DNA of 7,740 nt, from assembly GCA_964484135.1 (NCBI GenBank), contig CAZAEL010000073.1, positions 1 to 7,740 of the forward strand. The letters are read 5' to 3'. Shown here one piece after another: positions 1-5,761 of the stretch. This DNA is from CAZAEL01 sp964484135. Its GTDB lineage: Bacteria; Elusimicrobiota; Elusimicrobia; FEN-1173. The notes under the pieces are model-generated. The model worked only from the letters and a program-made list of their open reading frames with translations, was not told the DNA's origin and did no database searches. A program made the translations under genes and the position numbers. Position 1 is the first letter of the stretch. The number at the start of each line of letters is the position of its first letter.

Positions 1-268
1 CCTTGGACTGGGAGCAATAGCCGCAGTCCTCCGGGCAGAGGCCGCTCTGCAGGTTGGCCAGGAAGTTGAGCTTGACCCGGCGGCCGAAACGGGCCCGCCG
101 CACCCGGTACGCGGCGTTCAGGAGACCCAAAATGTCCGCGTCCGGCCATTCCAGGACGGACCGGGCCTCCCCGCGCGAGAGGGCCTCCCCCCGCAGGCTC
201 TTGTCCGCCAGCGTCTCCGCGGACGCGGGCGGCTGTTCTTCAACGGCGCTGTTCTTTGACGCGCTCAT
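1..268 (-). CDS. bioB: Biotin synthase, N-terminal 89 residues (runs off the left edge)
   Basis: Biotin synthase is a radical-SAM enzyme that inserts sulfur into dethiobiotin, the last step of biotin synthesis in the cytoplasm. Translating the minus strand from the ATG at 268 gives an open frame to the window edge. Residues 65-75 read VKLNFLANLQS and are followed by GLCPEDCGYCSQSK, which carries the radical-SAM CxxxCxxC motif (C78, C82, C85) in the exact wording typical of BioB. Residues 1-40 are a variable, polar leader, also usual for the family. The start is supported by a purine-rich AGGGGGG four bases upstream. Only about a quarter of the usual 320-350 residues is present; the [2Fe-2S] cysteines and the rest of the barrel lie outside. 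The upstream BirA-like operator and promoter independently support the identity. The cut is a window edge, not a broken gene. Confidence 0.95.
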   Translation of the reverse strand, partial: MSASKNSAVEEQPPASAETLADKSLRGEALSRGEARSVLEWPDADILGLLNAAYRVRRARFGRRVKLNFLANLQSGLCPEDCGYCSQSK

Positions 269-292
269 GGGACCCCCCTGGGCGATGGCCCG

Positions 293-306
293 GAAAACCG
301 GTTTTC
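293..306. repeat. Perfect 14-bp palindrome at the predicted bioB transcription start
   Basis: GAAAACCGGTTTTC is self-complementary over all 14 bases, with no spacer. It lies across the predicted bioB start point (about 303), just downstream of the -10 box. It does not match the BirA half-site pattern. It may be a second operator or may be chance; the sequence alone does not decide. Confidence 0.4.
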
Positions 307-309
307 GAG

Positions 310-338
310 ACGGTACCAAAGGACAAAAAAAATGTCAA
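310..338 (-). promoter_or_regulatory. Sigma-70-type promoter of bioB
   Basis: On the minus strand, TTGACA (338-333, a perfect -35 hexamer) is followed after exactly 17 bases by TACCGT (315-310). That hexamer keeps the three most important -10 positions (T, A and final T). Transcription would start near 303, giving a leader of about 35 bases before the bioB ATG at 268. The -35 box lies inside the bioB-proximal arm of the inverted repeat at 331-366, so a repressor bound there would block RNA polymerase. Position, spacing and target agree; the weak -10 is the main doubt. Confidence 0.6.
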
Positions 339-366
339 CCCTCAAAAACGCGCAAGGGTTGACATT
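325..366 (-). terminator. Possible intrinsic terminator of pilZ, sharing the bioB operator repeat
   Basis: Read on the minus strand, the 12-bp inverted repeat (366-355 with 342-331) begins 19 bases after the pilZ stop codon and runs directly into eight T residues (332-325; the first two are also the last two stem bases). A hairpin plus T-run this close to a stop codon fits a rho-independent terminator. Against it, the base of the stem is A/T-rich and the loop is 12 bases, and the same symmetry is explained by a repressor site. Both roles could hold together. Confidence 0.45.
331..366 (-). promoter_or_regulatory. Probable BirA operator (biotin repressor site) controlling bioB
   Basis: AATGTCAACCCT (331-342) and AGGGTTGACATT (355-366) form a perfect 12-bp inverted repeat around a 12-base centre. 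Within it is TGTCAACC-N16-GGTTGACA. The E. coli bio operator bound by BirA has TGTAAACC-N16-GGTTTACA, so each half-site matches at 7 of 8 positions and the spacing is the same. BirA is both biotin-protein ligase and, when it has an N-terminal winged helix, the biotin-responsive repressor. The site lies just upstream of bioB and covers the -35 hexamer of its promoter, the expected place for repression. The birA gene itself is not in the window, so the regulator is inferred. Confidence 0.72.
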
Positions 367-385
367 GATCGGCGCGGGGCGCGGG

Positions 386-901
386 TCAGGCCGCGGCGAT
401 CCCCCGGATGAGGCTTTCCACCCGGCTGTGCGATTCGCGCTTGACGCCGTCCCCTTCCACCACCACGAACTGCAGCCCGGTCAGATGGCGGCCCGGCTCG
501 GCGGACGGCCGGGTCCAGACCACGCGGCCCACGGCCGAGAACCTCTCCCGTTTGTCCGGCACGTGGATGGTCAGGGCCACGACGGCGCCCGGCGGGAGTT
601 CCTCCTCCAGGTCCAGGCAAAGGCCGATGGGGCTCAGGTTGGCGCTCCGGGCCAGCAGATAGGGCCGGACCTGGGAAGGCAGGAGGGACGGGCTGTCGCC
701 GATGACTTTATAGAGGATGGGGAGCCGGACGTCGAGCCGGGGATAGCGCCGCTGTTCCGCGGGCGCCGGCACGGCGGGCCGCGGCGGCGGAGGCGCGGCC
801 GCCTCCCGGGGTCTGGCGCGGCGCCGGATGCGCCGGACGCCGCCGGAGGACCAAAGGAAAAAGCTCTCCCTCCAGGGAGACGGAAAGGATCCCTTCTTCA
901 T
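386..901 (-). CDS. PilZ-domain protein, probable c-di-GMP receptor
   Basis: A 171-residue protein with one PilZ domain, a cytoplasmic beta-barrel that binds the second messenger cyclic di-GMP and passes the signal to motility, pilus or envelope machinery. Both ligand motifs are visible: the arginine motif RRYPR at 51-55 (RxxxR) and NLSPIG at 88-93 (N/DxSxxG). The typical G-x-V-x-W strand follows as GRVVW at 125-129. Residues 22-48 are rich in Arg, Pro and Ala and look disordered. No membrane segment is seen. The ATG start has a modest AAAGGG five bases upstream; a GTG at residue 44 (position 772) is possible but has no ribosome binding site. The gene is 186 bases from its upstream neighbour, with a possible promoter in that gap. 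Closeness to pilT genes and response regulators suggests a role in pilus or surface signalling, but the specific partner is unknown. The domain call is firm; the exact start is not. Confidence 0.85.
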   Translation of the reverse strand: MKKGSFPSPWRESFFLWSSGGVRRIRRRARPREAAAPPPPRPAVPAPAEQRRYPRLDVRLPILYKVIGDSPSLLPSQVRPYLLARSANLSPIGLCLDLEEELPPGAVVALTIHVPDKRERFSAVGRVVWTRPSAEPGRHLTGLQFVVVEGDGVKRESHSRVESLIRGIAAA

Positions 902-929
902 CCAAGCCCTTTCTGTCGGGGGCCGTCAA

Positions 930-971
930 GAAAAGGGGGCCTTTTCCGGGAGGTCCTTCGGCGGACGGACC
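930..971 (-). other. Two tandem hairpins in the presumed pilZ leader
   Basis: On the minus strand GGTCC (971-967) can pair with GGACC (956-952) around a 10-base loop. Shortly downstream, GAAAAGG (946-940) can pair with CCTTTTC (936-930) around a 3-base loop. Neither has a T-run after it, so they do not look like terminators. They end about 30 bases before the pilZ start codon. I could not match the leader to a known riboswitch; in particular the conserved core of the c-di-GMP-I (GEMM) class is not recognisable. Confidence 0.3.
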
Positions 972-1037
972 CCTGCTCAGAAACTGCCCCGCTTTCGCAA
1001 ATCCGATGTCCCGCGATGCCCGATGGGATGTCCCTCT

Positions 1038-1066
1038 TTTTTACCTCCGGTTCTTCACGATTTCAA
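1038..1066 (-). promoter_or_regulatory. Candidate promoter for the pilZ gene
   Basis: On the minus strand, TTGAAA (1066-1061, 5 of 6 to the -35 consensus) and TAAAAA (1043-1038, 4 of 6 to the -10 consensus) are separated by exactly 17 bases. They lie 22 bases past the stop of the receiver gene. Transcription would start near 1031, leaving a leader of about 130 bases before pilZ. This is a sequence match only. Confidence 0.4.
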
Positions 1067-1087
1067 GGGTTTTCGGGGCCTTCCGGT

Positions 1088-1498
1088 TCACGCCACGGCC
1101 GGATGTTTGAAACAAGCGTTCCGCTGGTCCGCCTCGGTCAGGAGTTCCATGGCCCGGCCCACCAGCTCCACGGGCGCGGGAGGCTTGGCCAGGTACGCGT
1201 CCGCCCCGGTTTCCAGGGCGCGCCGGATCACGGCTTCGTCCGCCACGGACGAGAGGAGGAGGATGGGAAGGAACGCCTGGGGCTGGCTCTGCTTGAGCTG
1301 GAGGCTCAGGTCCAGGCCGTTGGTGTCCGGCAGGAGCACGTCCAGGACCACCAAATCGAAGAAAGCCTGCCGCATGGCCACGAGGGCCTCCCGGCCGGTC
1401 TCAACGGCCTTGACTTCAAACCCCCTCTGTTCCAGGAGCGCGGCCACGTAAGTCCGCATCTCCGGGTCGTCCTCCACCAAAAGAAGCCGTTTCTTCAT
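1088..1498 (-). CDS. Receiver-only (CheY-like) response regulator
   Basis: A 136-residue protein made of a single receiver domain, with no DNA-binding or enzymatic output domain. The phosphorylation site is complete: acidic cluster E9-D10-D11, phospho-acceptor D53 (in LVVLDVLLP), switch serine S83 or S84 (LLLSS) and the conserved K105-P106. Such proteins take a phosphoryl group from a histidine kinase and act by binding a partner, as CheY does at the flagellar switch or PilG/PilH in twitching motility. No kinase is encoded in the window. The last 15 residues, after the receiver fold, are a short tail without recognisable features. The ATG start has a strong GGAGGG six bases upstream. The gap of 147 bases to the preceding regulator and a TATGAT element there suggest separate transcription. 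Partner and pathway remain open; pilus control is inferred only from the pilT and pilZ genes nearby. Confidence 0.9.
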   Translation of the reverse strand: MKKRLLLVEDDPEMRTYVAALLEQRGFEVKAVETGREALVAMRQAFFDLVVLDVLLPDTNGLDLSLQLKQSQPQAFLPILLLSSVADEAVIRRALETGADAYLAKPPAPVELVGRAMELLTEADQRNACFKHPAVA

Positions 1499-1525
1499 GC
1501 AAATCCCTCCCCGGGTTGTCCGTCG

Positions 1526-1531
1526 ATCATA
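1526..1531 (-). promoter_or_regulatory. Candidate -10 box upstream of the receiver gene
   Basis: TATGAT on the minus strand (5 of 6 to the -10 consensus) lies 27 bases before the receiver start codon, which would give a leader of about 20 bases holding the ribosome binding site. No good -35 hexamer is found 16-18 bases upstream, so the promoter would need an activator or be weak. Confidence 0.3.
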
Positions 1532-1550
1532 GTCTAACAGGAGGGGGTTG

Positions 1551-1570
1551 GCCCCCGCCTCAACGGGGGC
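1551..1570. repeat. GC-rich inverted repeat between the two response regulator genes
   Basis: GCCCCCG (1551-1557) and CGGGGGC (1564-1570) are exact inverted repeats around a 6-base loop and would form a very stable hairpin. On the minus strand no T-run follows, so it is not a canonical terminator for the upstream regulator gene. On the plus strand TTTTT follows after four bases, but no plus-strand gene is seen. A further GGGGG at 1543-1547 could pair with the same C-run, giving a competing fold. Confidence 0.4.
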
Positions 1571-1593
1571 TCAATTTTTCCTCTAACGGGGCG

Positions 1594-1610
1594 GAAAAAC
1601 GCGGTTTTTC
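1594..1610 (-). terminator. Weak candidate terminator after the OmpR-type regulator
   Basis: On the minus strand GAAAAAC (1610-1604) pairs with GTTTTTC (1600-1594) around a 3-base loop, starting 35 bases past the regulator's stop codon. The five-T run is part of the stem. This resembles an A-tract/T-tract hairpin but lacks a GC-rich stem of its own, so termination here is only a possibility. Confidence 0.25.
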
Positions 1611-1645
1611 GAGGGAATTCGGGCGGGTTCGCTTGAAAAGGCTGC

Positions 1646-2326
1646 TTACTCTTCTTGAAATTTGTATCCGGCGCCCGGGACGGTCTGGAGGCTGCCCGCC
1701 AGGGGCCCCAGCTTCTCCCGCAGGTGGTTGATGTGCACCTCCAGCGTGTGCTCCGTGACCACCTCGTCGGGCCAGAGGGTCTCGAAGATGAAGGACCGGC
1801 TCAGCACGCGGCCTTTCTTTTCCAGAAAAAGGGCCAGGAGCTGGAATTCCTTGGGCCGCAGCGCCGCCGGCTTGCCCTTGACGGACACCTCGTGGCGGTC
1901 CAGGTCCACCCTGATCCCGCCCCCCTCCAGCACCCGGTCCGGCACCCCGCCGTATTTCACCCGTCGCAGCAGGGCGTTCACGCGGGCCACCAGCTCCGGC
2001 GGCGACGGCGGCTTGACCATGTAGTCGTCGGCCCCGGTGCGCAGGCCCTGGACCTTGGAGCGTTCCGTGTCGTTGGAGGTCAGCATGATGACGGGCAGTT
2101 GGGCCGTGGAGGGATCCTGCTTGAGCAGCTCGCACATCTTCATGCCGGACAGCCCCGGCAGGTTCAGGTCCAGGAGCAGAAGGTCGTACAGGGTCCCGCG
2201 CAGGACCTCCAGCCCTTTTTCCGCGCTCTCCACGACGCGGACCGAAAACCCCTCCTTCTTCAGGATCTGCGCGAGCAGCTCCTGGACTTCCGGGTCGTCG
2301 TCCACCACCAGGACTTTTCCGGCCAT
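1646..2326 (-). CDS. OmpR/PhoB-family response regulator
   Basis: A 226-residue DNA-binding response regulator of normal length for the OmpR/PhoB family. The receiver domain (about 4-121) has D9-D10-D11, phospho-acceptor D53 (LLLLDLNLPG), switch T83 and K105-P106. A short linker leads to a winged-helix output domain (about 132-225) with the family pattern LRPKEFQLL at 156-164, a recognition-helix region around 191-205 (TLEVHINHLREKL) and the C-terminal wing GAGYKF at 218-223. Phosphorylation would promote dimerisation and promoter binding. The start is the ATG eight bases after the argS stop; its Shine-Dalgarno GGAGG overlaps that stop codon (TAGGAGG), so it is very probably co-transcribed with argS. 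No histidine kinase is seen, so it is an orphan within this window, and its signal and targets cannot be read from sequence. Confidence 0.95.
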   Translation of the reverse strand: MAGKVLVVDDDPEVQELLAQILKKEGFSVRVVESAEKGLEVLRGTLYDLLLLDLNLPGLSGMKMCELLKQDPSTAQLPVIMLTSNDTERSKVQGLRTGADDYMVKPPSPPELVARVNALLRRVKYGGVPDRVLEGGGIRVDLDRHEVSVKGKPAALRPKEFQLLALFLEKKGRVLSRSFIFETLWPDEVVTEHTLEVHINHLREKLGPLAGSLQTVPGAGYKFQEE

Positions 2327-2334
2327 GGGCCCTC

Positions 2335-4050
2335 CTACATCTCGGTCGGCGCGTTGACGCCCAGGAGAGAGAGGCCGCTGTGGATCAGGGTCCGCACCCC
2401 GTCCACCAGGGCCAGGCGGAACGCGGTGACCTCCGGCGCCTCCCCCAGGACTTGGCAATTCTCGTAAAAACGGTGGAAGTCCCCGGCCAGGGCCAGCAGG
2501 TACGCGGTGAGGTGGTGGGGCGACAGGTCCCGCCCGCAGAGTTGCACGGCGTCCGGGTACGAGGCCAGCCGGATCAGGAGCGCCCTCTCCGCCGGGTGGA
2601 GCTTGGCCGGATCGGGAAAATCCTTGACCTCCGGGACCTCCCCCGGCCCGACGAGGGGCTTGTCCGGCCGGACGCCCTTTTCTTCCGCCTTCTTGAAGAT
2701 CGAATAACACCGGGCGTGGACGTACTGGACGTAGAACACCGGGTTCTCCGGCGCCTGTTTCTTGGCCAGGTCCAGGTCGAATTCCAGGTGGCTGTCCGGG
2801 CCGCGCATGGCGAAGAAGAACCGCGCCGCGTCCGGGCGGACCTCCTCCACCACTTCCCGCAACGTCACGAATTCCCCGGACCGCGTGGACATGGCCACGG
2901 GCTTCCCCCCCCGAACCAGGCTCACCAGTTGGTAGAGCAGGATGGTGAGCTTGTCCGGGTCGCGGCCCAGGGCCTGGACCGCGGCCTTGACTCGCCGGAC
3001 GTACCCGTGATGGTCCGTGCCCCAGATGTCGATGAGCCGCCGGAACCCCCTGTCGAACTTCTGGCCGTGGTACGCGATGTCCGAGGCGAAATAGGTGGGG
3101 CGCTCGTCCTTGCGCTTGATGACGCGGTCCTTGTCGTCCCCGAAATGGGTGGACAGGAACCAGAGCGCGCCGTCCTCGTCCTTCAGGTGGCCGGCCCGGC
3201 GCAGGACGTCCAGGGCCTTGTCCACGGCGCCCTCTTCGTAAAGCCGGGACTCCGAGAACCAGGAATCGATGCGCACGTTGAAGGCGTCCAGGTCCCGCCG
3301 GATCAGCCCCAGCATGGCCTCCAGGCCGAGCCGGCGGAAGAAATCCACGCCCCGGGGGCGGTCCTTGCCGGCATAGCGCGCGATCACGTCCCGCGCCACG
3401 TCGATCAGGTATTCGCCCTTGTACAGGTCGGCGGCGGGCCAGCCCGCCGCCTCCGCGGTTTCGGCCGCGTCCAGGAAATCCGGCGAGAGCTCCCGGCACC
3501 GCCACATCACGGACGCCCCCAGGTTCCGCATCTGGTTGCCCACGTCGTTGACGTAATACTCCGTCTGGACTTCGTGGCCCAGGTGCCGCAGGATCCTGGC
3601 CAGGCTGTCCCCCAGGGCGGCGCCGCGTCCGTGGCCCACGTGCAGGGGGCCGTTGGGGTTGGCGGACACGAACTCCAGGAGGATCTTTTCGCGCGCGGAA
3701 GGGACGCAGGCGGCGTACGCCTCGCGCTTCTTCAGGATGGCGCGCAGTTCCCCCAGGAGCCAGCCGGACCTGACGATGAAATTCAAGAAGCCGGGCCCCG
3801 CCACCTCGGCCCGCTCCACCACCCGGTCGTCCGGGGAAAGGTGTTTGAGGATCTCCTGGGCCACTTCGCGGGGGGGCCGCTGGACTTTCTTGGCCACGGC
3901 CAGGGGCAGGTTGGAGGCCAGGTCCCCCGGGACGTTGGCCGGCGGCGGCTCCACCGCGATCACCAGCCCCTCCCGGTCCAGGGAGGCCGCCTGACGGGAA
4001 AGCCAGGAATCGCAGGCCCCCTTCAGCGCGGCCCGGACTTCTTCTTTCAT
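2335..4050 (-). CDS. argS: Arginyl-tRNA synthetase
   Basis: Class I aminoacyl-tRNA synthetase charging tRNA-Arg with arginine using ATP, in the cytoplasm. The 571-residue length is normal for the family. In order: the Arg-specific N-terminal domain (about 1-95, with DLASNLPLAVAKK at 43-55); the catalytic Rossmann fold with SANPNGPLHVGHGRG at 129-143, holding the HIGH-type motif HVGH (137-140); the family signature ERPTYFASDIAYH at 316-328; a degenerate KMSKS loop as MSTRS (387-391), common in ArgRS; and the C-terminal helical anticodon-binding domain (about 440-571). The start is the ATG at 4050, which shares ATGA with the rsfS stop; only a weak AAGG lies upstream, so translation is probably coupled to rsfS. 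The same frame is open further upstream but that stretch overlaps rsfS and has no family similarity. All expected motifs are present, so the enzyme should be functional. Confidence 0.98.
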   Translation of the reverse strand: MKEEVRAALKGACDSWLSRQAASLDREGLVIAVEPPPANVPGDLASNLPLAVAKKVQRPPREVAQEILKHLSPDDRVVERAEVAGPGFLNFIVRSGWLLGELRAILKKREAYAACVPSAREKILLEFVSANPNGPLHVGHGRGAALGDSLARILRHLGHEVQTEYYVNDVGNQMRNLGASVMWRCRELSPDFLDAAETAEAAGWPAADLYKGEYLIDVARDVIARYAGKDRPRGVDFFRRLGLEAMLGLIRRDLDAFNVRIDSWFSESRLYEEGAVDKALDVLRRAGHLKDEDGALWFLSTHFGDDKDRVIKRKDERPTYFASDIAYHGQKFDRGFRRLIDIWGTDHHGYVRRVKAAVQALGRDPDKLTILLYQLVSLVRGGKPVAMSTRSGEFVTLREVVEEVRPDAARFFFAMRGPDSHLEFDLDLAKKQAPENPVFYVQYVHARCYSIFKKAEEKGVRPDKPLVGPGEVPEVKDFPDPAKLHPAERALLIRLASYPDAVQLCGRDLSPHHLTAYLLALAGDFHRFYENCQVLGEAPEVTAFRLALVDGVRTLIHSGLSLLGVNAPTEM

Positions 4051-4526
4051 CCGCGCCGCGCCTTTTTCCCGGCGCGCCGGGACGGCGCCCGTTTTTTCGG
4101 CGCGGCCTTCCGCCCGGCTTTCGCGGGGCGGGCGCGCGGGGGCCGTTTCACGGGAGGTTCTCCGTCCTCGGCCCACTCCACCGGCCGCGCGTCCTCCCAC
4201 AGGCGCTCCAACTGGTAAAACTCCCGGGCCTGGGGATGCATGAGGTGGATGACCAGCCCGCCGTAGTCCAGCACCGTCCATTGGGCGCTGCCCGCCCCGT
4301 CCCGGTGGAGCGGGACGAGGCCGTGGGCGTCCTTCAAATTTTGGGTGATGTGGTGCTGGACCGCCTGCAGATGGGTGGAGGATTCGGCCGTGGCCAGGAC
4401 GAAATAGTCCGCCAGGCCGGAGGAACGGCGCACGTCCAGGAGACGGATGTCCCGGGCCTTGCGGTCGTCGCAGATGCGGGCCGCCTGCCGGGCCAGGGCC
4501 AGGAAATCCCGGGGTTGAAGGGTCAC
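4047..4526 (-). CDS. rsfS: Ribosome silencing factor RsfS (DUF143/YbeB family) with basic tail
   Basis: RsfS binds ribosomal protein uL14 on the large subunit and blocks joining with the small subunit, lowering translation when nutrients are short. Residues 10-115 match the family: ICDDRKARDIRLLDV (18-32), LADYFVLATAESSTHLQAV (38-56), WTVLDYGGLVIHLMHPQAREF (83-103, shown in part) and YQLERLW (104-110). At 159 residues it is longer than the usual 105-120, owing to a C-terminal tail (124-159) in which 16 of 36 residues are Lys or Arg, mixed with Pro and Ala. That tail suggests extra RNA or ribosome contact, but this is inference. The start is a GTG at 4526 with a good AGAGGTG five bases upstream. 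Its TGA overlaps the argS ATG. In many bacteria rsfS lies near nadD and an LCP gene; here the LCP gene is nearby with two pilT genes between, and nadD is not seen. Confidence 0.95.
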   Translation of the reverse strand: MTLQPRDFLALARQAARICDDRKARDIRLLDVRRSSGLADYFVLATAESSTHLQAVQHHITQNLKDAHGLVPLHRDGAGSAQWTVLDYGGLVIHLMHPQAREFYQLERLWEDARPVEWAEDGEPPVKRPPRARPAKAGRKAAPKKRAPSRRAGKKARRG

Positions 4527-4557
4527 CCCGCCACCTCTTCGGGCCCGCCGCGCCGGC

Positions 4558-4576
4558 CCTTCCCTGCGCGGGAAGG
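4558..4576. repeat. Inverted repeat between pilT2 and rsfS
   Basis: CCTTCCC (4558-4564) and GGGAAGG (4570-4576) are exact inverted repeats around a 5-base loop, in the 84-base gap between pilT2 and rsfS. No T-run follows on either strand, so a canonical terminator is not supported; it could be a factor-dependent or processing structure. No convincing promoter for rsfS was seen in this gap. Confidence 0.35.
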
Positions 4577-4610
4577 ACGGAAAGAGAGGGTCGTCAAAAC
4601 GCGGAAGCCG

Positions 4611-5747
4611 TCACACGCCCGCCGATCGCAGGCCGGGCGGCAGGTCGGAGAGCGGATCGGCCTTGGCGTCCAGGATCCCTTGGGTCTGGAGCTGGATCTT
4701 GAGGTCGTTGGGGTTGTTGGAAAAGGTCATGGCCTCCTCCACGCCGATGGCCTTGGCCTTGATCTGGGCGAGCAGCGCCTGGTTGAAGGTCTGCATCTTG
4801 TAGAAGGAGGCGGATTCCTCGATGGCCTTGCTGATGGCGCCGATCTTGTTTTCCTCGATGAGCTTCTGGACCGTGGGGGTGTTGATCATGATCTCCTGCA
4901 CCGCCACGCGGCCCTTGCCGTCGGCGCGCTTCAGGAGCCGCTGGGCCACCACGGCGAGGAGGCACTTGGCCAGCTGCATGCGGACCTGGTGCTGGGCCTC
5001 GGGCGGGAAGGTGTCCACCACGCGGTCGATGGTCTGCTTGGCGTCGTTGGTGTGCAGCGTGCCGAACACCAGGTGCCCGGTCTCGGCCGCGTTCATGGCC
5101 GTGGTGATGGTCTCCGCGTCGCGCATCTCGCCGATGAGGATCACGTCCGGGTCCTGCCGCAGGGCCCGGCGCAGGCCCTGGGAGAAGCTGCGCGTGTCGG
5201 AACCGATCTCCCGCTGGTTGACCACGGCCAGCTTGTCCTGGTACACGAACTCGATGGGGTCCTCCAGGGTGATGACGTGCACGGGCAGGGTGCCGTTCAG
5301 GTAATCGATCAAGGCCGCCAGGGTGGTGGACTTGCCCGAGCCCGTCGGGCCCGTGACCAGGAAGAGACCCTGTTTCTTGTTGGCCAGCTCCTTCAAGACC
5401 TCCGGCAGGCCCAGCTCCTCCACCGTGGGGATCTTGGCCGGGATGATCCGGAACACCGCGCCCAGGGCGCCCTTCTGGTAGAAGGCGTTGCCGCGGAAAC
5501 GGGCGATGCCCTGCAAATAAAAGGAAAAGTCCAGCTCCTTTTCCTCCTCCAGGCGGTGCTGCTGTTCCGTGCTGATGACGGAATAGATCAGGGCCTGGAT
5601 GTCCGCCGGGGACAGGGAGGGGGCGTTCGGGAGGGGCGTCAGGTCCCCCCGCAAACGCATCAGGGGCGGGCGGCCCGACTTCAGGTGAAGGTCGCTGGCC
5701 TTTTGCTCGTAAATCGCCTTGAGGAAGTCTTCGATGCTCGGGGCCAT
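4611..5747 (-). CDS. pilT: PilT-family type IV pilus retraction ATPase (second copy, pilT2)
   Basis: A 378-residue hexameric secretion ATPase that would power disassembly of type IV pili at the inner-membrane base. The PAS-like N-terminal domain (about 1-115) opens with ASDLHLKSGRPP at 17-28. The RecA-like domain has Walker A GPTGSGKST at 133-141 (K139), the Asp box ITLEDPIEFVY at 159-169, Walker B DVILIGEMRD at 201-210 with catalytic E207, and the His box GHLVFGTLHTND at 224-235. The retraction-specific AIRNLIRE element is diverged to TVQKLIEE (292-299), so this copy may be an accessory PilU-like or modified retraction motor. The start is the ATG at 5747, with GGAGGG upstream and 14 bases after the pilT1 stop. 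The frame stays open upstream inside pilT1, but that part is only a shadow. PilB-type assembly ATPases are larger, so they are unlikely. Confidence 0.93.
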   Translation of the reverse strand: MAPSIEDFLKAIYEQKASDLHLKSGRPPLMRLRGDLTPLPNAPSLSPADIQALIYSVISTEQQHRLEEEKELDFSFYLQGIARFRGNAFYQKGALGAVFRIIPAKIPTVEELGLPEVLKELANKKQGLFLVTGPTGSGKSTTLAALIDYLNGTLPVHVITLEDPIEFVYQDKLAVVNQREIGSDTRSFSQGLRRALRQDPDVILIGEMRDAETITTAMNAAETGHLVFGTLHTNDAKQTIDRVVDTFPPEAQHQVRMQLAKCLLAVVAQRLLKRADGKGRVAVQEIMINTPTVQKLIEENKIGAISKAIEESASFYKMQTFNQALLAQIKAKAIGVEEAMTFSNNPNDLKIQLQTQGILDAKADPLSDLPPGLRSAGV

Positions 5748-5761
5748 GGCGCGTTCCCTCC

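Noticed and set aside
902..1040. c-di-GMP riboswitch or sigma-54 promoter upstream of pilZ
   Set aside because: The conserved GEMM core was not recognisable, and the nearest GG/GC pair has an 11-base gap instead of the 10 required for sigma-54.
332..1537. Long plus-strand open frame of about 400 codons
   Set aside because: It lies antisense to pilZ and the receiver gene, has no recognisable domain and is rich in Gly, Arg, His and Pro, as expected for a shadow frame in GC-rich DNA.
2327..3505. Minus-strand extension of the OmpR-type regulator to a 619-residue protein
   Set aside because: The extra residues overlap argS in another frame and have no domain; the receiver domain begins exactly at the internal ATG at 2326, which has a strong ribosome binding site.
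2380..4218. Long plus-strand open frame of about 610 codons
   Set aside because: It is wholly antisense to argS and the 3' part of rsfS, both with complete family motifs on the minus strand; its composition is that of a mirror frame.
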